Source: Isoperla grammatica (taxonomy: Eukaryota > Arthropoda > Insecta > Plecoptera > Perlodidae). From it: a DNA stretch of 64,000 nt. The first letter of the stretch is position 1; each line of letters starts with the position of its first letter. The stretch lies in assembly GCA_945910005.1 (NCBI GenBank), contig OX246746.1, positions 29,954,298 to 30,018,297 on the forward strand, read 5' to 3'. The notes below the pieces were generated by a model, which saw only the letters and a list, made by a program, of their open reading frames with translations, ran no database searches and was not told where the DNA came from. The translations under genes were made by a program, and so were the position numbers. Below, piece after piece: positions 57,356 through 64,000 of this stretch.

Positions 57356-60300
57356 GGGTACAATTCAATCACCAAAAATAAAACCAATACTAAACCTTGA
57401 TTGCCATTTTTATTTGCTATTTTTATTATTTTTGCTAATTTTTAGCTAAAATGCACAATCAATGCTAATTTCCCCTATAAATAGTAAAATTATAACTAAT
57501 TTGTAAAGAGAGTAAGGAAAAAGTAAATTTTGTTACTTAATTTAATCCATTTTAATCTGTAGGTGTCGTTGAAAGAAAAAGCCCAGAGATGAAATTTCGT
57601 CTTATGTTTTGAATAAATATTTCTGATCATGCTACAAAAGTCTAAATTGAACATAATTAATTTTAAACATACAAACAAGGAAAGCTAAAAATACGTAACT
57701 TTAGCCATAAGATTCTGACCCGTTGACTTAAAATCATCATCAGCTTCAAAGCAATGCGAACTTTGCAACAGTAAGGAAACACGTGGTCTCTTTTTGATAC
57801 GGCGAATTGAATGCCGTTCAGAAACCGCAACCCGAAGTCAACCTCAACAAAAGTTTCGGCGAGCTCCGGGGAGAACAGCTGTTTCGCATTTCGCACGTAA
57901 TGGCTTTCTTGTGATTCTTCAATATATGTAGACCCTATAATACCTACACATTACCTCACTCATGTTACCTTGTTGAAACAAGACTTTTGTAAGACTTGAC
58001 GAAGCTTTGAGAGATGACCCATTCAATCAAAAAGTGTACTCTTGGTAACGAATAAAAACATAAAAATGATAAAAATCTCACTGAACAAACAAAATGCCAA
58101 CAATTAAAGTACTACGAGGAATAATACAAAATTTCCCAAAACAATAATATCACGAGATGAACCTCAAAAAATTAAATTTACTCCCCTCTCCCATCGGGGG
58201 GATGGGAGGGGGGATCCCCCCTCTCAATGATCATTTAGTTGAAGGTGATGAACGGTAAAAACTGTGTCTTACGTTCATTATATCAAATTACTTATTTCCT
58301 TACAAGTACAAGTTGAATTAATTTAATATTTATATATCTTTTTAAACATTTTCTCTTCAAATTAACTATGCCCTTCCTATCTTCTGGACTCTGGAGGGCC
58401 TCCAATTGGGCGTGGGGCTCTGGACAACAGCTCTATACCCCTACCCTATTTTTCCGCCACAGTTGCTATTGGCATATCAAAATGACTAAAATAAACAGAA
58501 AGAGGTCAGGTCGAGAACAGAACTGATTACTGCTAATAGTATAATCATCCAACTCTTTATGTAGCAGCGAATATAGACGTCCCGTCACTCTAATCTCTGA
58601 TTTATAAAAGGCATTATCGAAGAGTTCCCTCATGTTCGTCCCCTAGCTCCGTCCCCCCCCCCCCCCTCCACGCACGCTCCATCCGCCCCTCAAACAGAAC
58701 CTATAGGGTCTTCATACACAAAAAATGTATTTGGGAAATTAGTAGCTGCTAGTGAAGACAACTCCAAGGCTAATAAATTGAATCATCAATCCCAAAGCTG
58801 TTGGTACTTACGGGCGTTATAGCGGTAACGAAGACAAATTACTTTGTGTGGCTTATACGCTGATGGCTAGATTTGCATTAATTGGATCCCGAGTCAAGAA
58901 TTAAGGGTATTTTGAGTCCCCTATCGTTTGCAATAAATAGCCCACTTTCTTAGGCTATTCACTTGGAGTAATGGTTCTTGCATCATCCTATGGCGCTTGT
59001 TTACAACCAGGGTGTAATGGTGAAGGGTGGACCATCGACTTCCTGTCCGGAAACTTATAGGGATTGAAACATCGCGTGGATTCGGAAGCGTTTCCGATTC
59101 ACGAGATTCTGTATGCCACAACCAATTCCGTTACTTGTTACAACTAAACGAAACGTATTGTGATGCTCGGGGGGGGGGGGGGGGGGCTTGTATTTAGTTC
59201 GTTTGGAAATACAACCGCACTAGGCAGTAGGTAATCGAAACTGAGTTCGATATAATTATGTTAGGTACTGACAACTTCGTATGACCAGCAGTTCAATGAA
59301 GTGAATCTCATCATCTTTAACCAACTTTTGCTATAGGTATCTAAGATGATGACCGAACATTCGTTCAGTGATCGTACCTGTCGAGACGGTGGAGGAACCA
59401 ACTAAACCTCTAATACTCTATGGCGGCCGACGGTGTACGTGGACTGGACTATGGCATTAGAACATAAGAACATGGCTACAGTACTGACTACCTGAATCAA
59501 CGTGTATTTTTCATAATATTTATTTTAAATAATTGAAAATACTATCTGTACACCAGGTACTGTTAAACAAACAAAAATAAGCAATTAACAATTATGTTTA
59601 GATTAATACAATAAGCAAAATATAGATTTAATCTGCAATCACAACAACAGCACCAATAGATCGTCTCCACTACACCAATTACAAGATCATTGTAATCGAT
59701 ACGGCTGCAGGGGTGTGGGGATACTTTCAAGGACGGAGCGATAACCACAACCCGTTCATCCCCTAGGAGAAGACTACGTGCCGGTAAAGCGTTCCACGTA
59801 CACCAACATAAAAGAAAGTGGATAGCTCGAATAGGTGACAGATGAACCATTGCTCTTTGACGTATAGAGCCCCGTTATTACCACAGTGCCCCGCTCCCTG
59901 TGTTCACCTTCAGATACCTATGTTCGATAATAGAAAATAAAATACTTAACGCTTAAAATGTGTTAAGTTACTCTCTGTAGGTTACATAATCTAAGCCAAT
60001 TGTTCCCTGACAACCCCTCACACAAAAATACCAGATGGGCACGCAACCCACGCTAATAATATTGAAATAAAAATAATTTGTTCCAGTTGGTGTCGGATCC
60101 GCCTCCTGACTCGAGGGTCCAAATCAGCTGTGCCGCTTACCCACTTTAAACACAATTGAAACACTGGCGTGTAAAACTCCAACCCCTAACCACCCCTACC
60201 AATAATAATATATAGCTCATAATATAAAAATAAAGCCACTACTGTTCATGTAAGCGCTATTCGGCGATCACCCTTCGCTAGTCAGCTGTGCTCTTAGATC

Positions 60301-60734
60301 TGGTAATTTTCTGCTCCATATCTGACGTAATCTCCACATGTGCGACACATATTAGAAATGCACTATGTCTTAGGGTGGGGGTGTCAACCCTCATTTGTAC
60401 GCTTCGAGAGCCTTCAAGTAATGGACTTGTAGTGAAATGCATTCTAGTTTTATTTTCGGCTACGGACTTGTAAATGCTTACATAAGTGCCTCAACTTCCA
60501 TTTTCCGACGCATGCAGACATAACATGAACAGTTGGTTAACACCTTGTGGGAGTTCGGTAGAAGTAAGTTAATAAGTCGCTGAGGAACATACACATCGTG
60601 TTGTCACATTTGTTCGCACATCAGAGCAAGTCTTCAGAGGACAGCGACATCACAGCTGCAGTGGAAGCTCATAGTAGTGCAGGAGTAGGAGAATAACAGT
60701 AGTTTATTTATATTGTTCATTCATTAGCCAAACG
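57356..60734. other. No gene recognised; C/G tracts
   Basis: About 3.4 kb of AT-rich unique sequence with C-rich 58651-58667, a GGGGGGATGGGAGGGGGGATCC patch at 58196-58216 and G18 at 59169-59186. Frames of 60-95 codons, the longest at 59563-59850 minus, show no recognisable domain. Confidence 0.4.
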
Positions 60735-60915
60735 CAACCTGATTCATGTCGCCTTACGTCTCTCTTATTGAAATCATGCTATTCGAGACGATGAAAGGTT
60801 ACGATAAAGATCAAGGATAGTTGCAAAAACCCATGCCTTACGCGGGATGAGAAGCCGTACGCTTAGAACCTGCGCCCCAACCGCGCATGAGGCACCGCGG
60901 ACGGCGCCAAACCCA
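60735..60915 (-). repeat. SINE-B copy, minus strand
   Basis: Minus strand: GTCCGCGGTGCCTCATGCGC (box A region), GGTTGGGGCGCAGGTTCTAA, CATCCCGCGTAAGGCATGGG, TTTTTGCAACTATCCTTGAT and ATCGTCTCGAATAGCATGAT. Box B is mutated and has an insertion. Confidence 0.7.
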
Positions 60916-61790
60916 ACAAATTTAAGTATTTAGGGAGCAATTTCTGGATGAAAATACATTGGATCGTTTTCTTTGTTTTGAAAATGTCATTAATCGACAT
61001 ACTACATTGAAGTGAGACGAGCGTTAGATATCCAACCCTGTGATGGTCGTCTGCCGGCATCAGGCATACAGAAGGTTTGTCGAGTTCCAGCTAGGGAATG
61101 GATGTTTTAGCATAAATCTTCATCCTATTCTACACACATTATGTTGACGAAGATTTTCGTAACGATATATCGTATAGATAAGAATATACAGTTTATTTTG
61201 TCACGGGGTACGTTTCGTTAAAATTTTACTTCACATTTTGAAGATATACATATTTTAACAAGCATTTTAAACAAGAACAGGGAATAAAAAATAATACGAA
61301 ACATTTTGTTCGTATACACATGGTCGGACATCGAACTCGCAAAGATATGAATAAAATACCGTAAACTTTGTGTGGTTTAATATCGCAACTATACCTACCT
61401 ATTGTTGTTAACAGACATAGTCGACGCCCCCCTCCCCCCCCCCCCCCGAAATGTTAGCAGTGAAGCCACGCGGCGGGGCATATACCGGCTGACGCTACTC
61501 AATCAAATCAAGAGAAATGAAACGGTCGCTGCAAAGTTGCACCGTGAATTTCACATTTCCGCACAACCCAAAGAGAGGGTGGTTTGGGGAGTTGTGTGTG
61601 TGTGGGGGGGGGGGGGGGGGGGGACCCCCAAGACACACATGGAACCGACAAAACCAATTCGGTTATTTCGTCTACCGGTGGGTCAGTCACTTACAGTGAG
61701 TTTGTGACTAAACCTGTCTTCATGCTTCATAGTATAACATTTTTCTAAACTGTAATAGATTTCACGATGTATGTTGATTCAGACCGAATG
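60916..61790. other. No gene; C and G tracts
   Basis: AT-rich, with a C-rich run at 61426-61447 and a (GT)n-G20 run ending at 61623. Frames across these tracts are low complexity. Confidence 0.45.
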
Positions 61791-62035
61791 GACCGATAGA
61801 GGTAGCTGAGCTTGTTAGCAAGCGAGACCTTAATTCGGGAGAGACCGGTTCGATTCCGACCACCGGCAATCCTAACTGAAGGTATTTCCCGCGGTTTTCC
61901 TCAGTCGTAAAAGCGAATGCTGGGATTGAGTACTATAGCAGAACGCGGACATTTCTTCCCAACTATTTAAACACACACCATAATATACCTAATAAGTCAC
62001 CTGAACAGGAGCACATCAGGTATTCTCCTATAACA
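61791..62035 (+). repeat. SINE-A copy
   Basis: Head GACCGATAGAGGTAGCTGAG, AGCGAGACCTTAATTCGGGA, and box B CCGGTTCGATTCCGACC. Body ATCCTAACTGAAGGTATTT, GCGGTTTTCCTCAGTCGTAA, AAGCGAATGCTGGGATTGAG and GTCACCTGAACAGGAGCACA. Box B is an exact match to GGTTCGATTCC. Confidence 0.8.
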
Positions 62036-62404
62036 GGTATTCCTACGAAAAGTAGGCTACTATGATGGTAAATAGTATGTTGGTGGCGTAATGTAGACCT
62101 ATATACTGCGGTATTGGTGTGGAAAACCTTCCAGGCAGATGAAAATACGAGTCTTTGTTGTCTCAAGACAAGAAGTTGATCCTCTTCTAACCCTACATCA
62201 GCACACTTCACGATAATTAATGGCGACACTTGTACAATAATTAATCATTTCAATCAGCGCTCACTTGAGAAGGGTTATAACTACTCAATTCCACTGTAGT
62301 CTCGCTTTACTCCGAAGACATTGAGAGGCGTCCGTGCTCAAGAGACAACCGCCAAGTCGCCTCTTACCTTACGACAGGCAGAGCTATTCTGAAAATCAAC
62401 AGCA
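62036..62404. other. Unique spacer
   Basis: No gene or repeat recognised between the SINE and the LINE fragment. Confidence 0.45.
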
Positions 62405-62852
62405 AATTCCGATGTCCATCAACATAACACAAGGCACAAAAACCACCTTCATATGTTTCCCATAAATCGAACTCTAGTAAAAAAAAAGTCCACATAATGC
62501 CGGTAAAATGCTATATAATAAACTACCCGATTTTATCAAGCGAGAAACCAACATAGACACTTTCAAATCCAAGCTTCATGAATATTTGGTTACACACTCG
62601 TTCTATAGTGTGTCAGAATTTCCAAATAGCAAATTAGATCCCATAGCAGATTAATTAGTCGAGTAAATAGATTTTAGGGTAGTGTGTGGAATGATTCGAA
62701 GAATGTGGTGTAGCTTACTGTATAGATTAAGACAATGTACTTTACTGTATGTTTTATACTTGTATTTTACTGGCTATGTTTACATTTTATGTACAATTGA
62801 CATTTCCAATTTTAGATCTATGTATCTGGCCAAAGGAAGAAATAAATAAATA
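62405..62852 (+). mobile_element. 5'-truncated LINE: C-terminal coding relic and 3' UTR
   Basis: The first frame gives HQHNTRHKNHLHMFPINRTL; after a frameshift in the poly-A at 62478-62487 the next frame gives KSPHNAGKMLYNKLPDFIKR, then DTFKSKLHEYLVTHSFYSV, and stops at TAA 62652-62654. HNTRxK, NAGxxLYNKLPxxIK and FKxKLxxYLxxxxFYSVxEF are the usual end of reverse transcriptase polyproteins of Jockey/CR1-like non-LTR elements. An AT-rich 3' UTR follows and ends near AAGAAATAAATAAATA. The frame break and the truncation make it a dead copy. Confidence 0.8.
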
Positions 62853-64000
62853 TTTCATCCCGAGGGCTATACATCTGTATCTGTTTGTGATTGTTGTTTT
62901 CTTGGCATTCTTTTTAAATTTGTCATTTTCATATTTTTTAAGTTTTGATGAAGATTGCAGAGTGTGATCGAAAAAATCATTTTTATTTATTTATTTTACA
63001 GAAAAAAAAAATGGATGAAGACACTACTAGATGACTGATATTTGATTTCGGGAACGTTATTTTTGCATCCCATATCGGCTAACTACTCATGAATCTAAGG
63101 AATATCAATAGAATTGAGTTATGCTCACAACTACTGTAGGCCTACTCTCCACATTCAAATTAACTGCAATGTGATCATTATCCACTATAACTGTGGCCCG
63201 TACATGGAAGTGCTTTTGTTAATTCATGTATTTCGTTTTTAATGATGACAATGTTGTCGCTTTACGTCCAAAGTTTTGTCTCAGATGTTTATTTTAAGAT
63301 TTTATTGGGTGATGCACGAAATCCATGATAGCGATGATAGGTTTGAATATGGAACGCAGGAATCACGTTTAAATATAACTTACATCCATAGTGTCCATTT
63401 CATGCACACTGACTGATTCAACGAAAATCAACATGCGTTTTAATTAACACACTCGTACAGGCAGTATTCGGCTTAGTAGAATGCACAAGCCTCATTACTC
63501 ATTAGTCACGTCAGCTGTCTTAAACATTTCCAGGTAACCAACCGAAGGTCGTAATTATCTCTAATGGACCTGTTAATACTATTGGGCTCTGCCTGCTATT
63601 TCGTAACCATGAAAATACTTACGTTGGGGCAACTTTAATAATAGTTGGCAATTATTTTGGAGAGATGCATCTTAATTGCCCTAACTTCTATACGACATTT
63701 TTGGCGATCAAGAGTTCTCTTTTGCAAAATGAAAATTATGTATCAAAAGATAAGAAATTATGTTTTGTTTTATGTAACACTCAATACACAGCACTCAATC
63801 TATATTTTAAAAGTGTGCACTATAGAAAGCTTCAAAAACTTCACGCACGTACGGATTAAGGCAACACTTAAAAGCAATATTTCACGGTAATGATAAATGC
63901 AAATCCTATTCACGAACACAACATTATTATAACATATCATAACCAAAGACGTGGCCCAACCCTATAAAAAGTAATGGTTTTAAGTTAAAAACCCCAATAA
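62853..64000. other. No gene recognised
   Basis: AT-rich unique DNA with a poly-A run at 63001-63011. Overlapping frames at 63645-63890 are unsupported. Confidence 0.4.

Noticed and set aside
59563..59850. 95-codon minus-strand frame as a gene
   Set aside because: No recognisable domain, splice sites or conservation evidence; the composition becomes a low-complexity Cys/Asn tail.

Overview
This is nuclear DNA of a multicellular animal, probably an invertebrate. It is AT-rich, has no operons or dense coding, and holds long microsatellites, several minisatellites, tRNA-derived SINE-like copies, 3' ends of non-LTR retrotransposons (LINEs) and many non-autonomous DNA transposons. I cannot name the species. 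No complete protein-coding gene is visible. The window looks intergenic or deeply intronic. The 200-base N run at 26241-26440 is an assembly gap next to an (ATT)n tract.

Layout. 1-8 kb: unique AT-rich DNA with a SINE, tRNA-like heads, fragments of a dispersed DNA element (family D) and a 160-bp foldback element. 8-10 kb: a short CpG-rich start-like segment, a perfect 26-bp hairpin, twelve identical copies of a 67-bp minisatellite and a possible signal-peptide exon. 12-20 kb: a simple-sequence zone with a 7-bp repeat, two (CTAT)n arrays split by a LINE 3' end, a (CGCAT)n array and a (TATG)n array; the last two each follow a copy of the same 71-bp sequence. 21-24 kb: one hAT-type element nested inside another, both with perfect 8-bp target duplications, then a 55-bp minisatellite. 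26-31 kb: gap, retroposon copies, another hAT-type element and a perfect 99-bp inverted repeat whose arms carry a hammerhead-ribozyme-like core. 32-35 kb: SINE, a 132-bp satellite that stays open as a 351-codon frame, the best candidate host exon (33870-34007, minus) and foldback/SINE sequence. 36-39 kb: two hAT-type elements, the second with a remnant of hAT transposase C-terminus and a nested palindrome. 39-49 kb: SINEs, a 69-bp satellite of 20 copies, and a 3.1-kb element with long inverted repeats, subterminal repeats and a decayed Cys-rich coding fragment. 49-56 kb: CpG-rich promoter-like patches, two further hAT-type elements and a 220-bp tandem duplication. 56-64 kb: SINEs, homopolymer tracts and a 5'-truncated LINE with readable C-terminal coding sequence.

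The sequence is mostly a record of transposition. Seven intervals have hAT-like inverted ends; four have a perfect 8-bp target duplication, two have a 7-of-8 match and one (37391-39072) has no convincing duplication. Insertions interrupt one another in at least five places, so relative ages can be ordered. The elements appear non-autonomous; no intact transposase or reverse transcriptase is present. All identifications come from reading the sequence, without database comparison.
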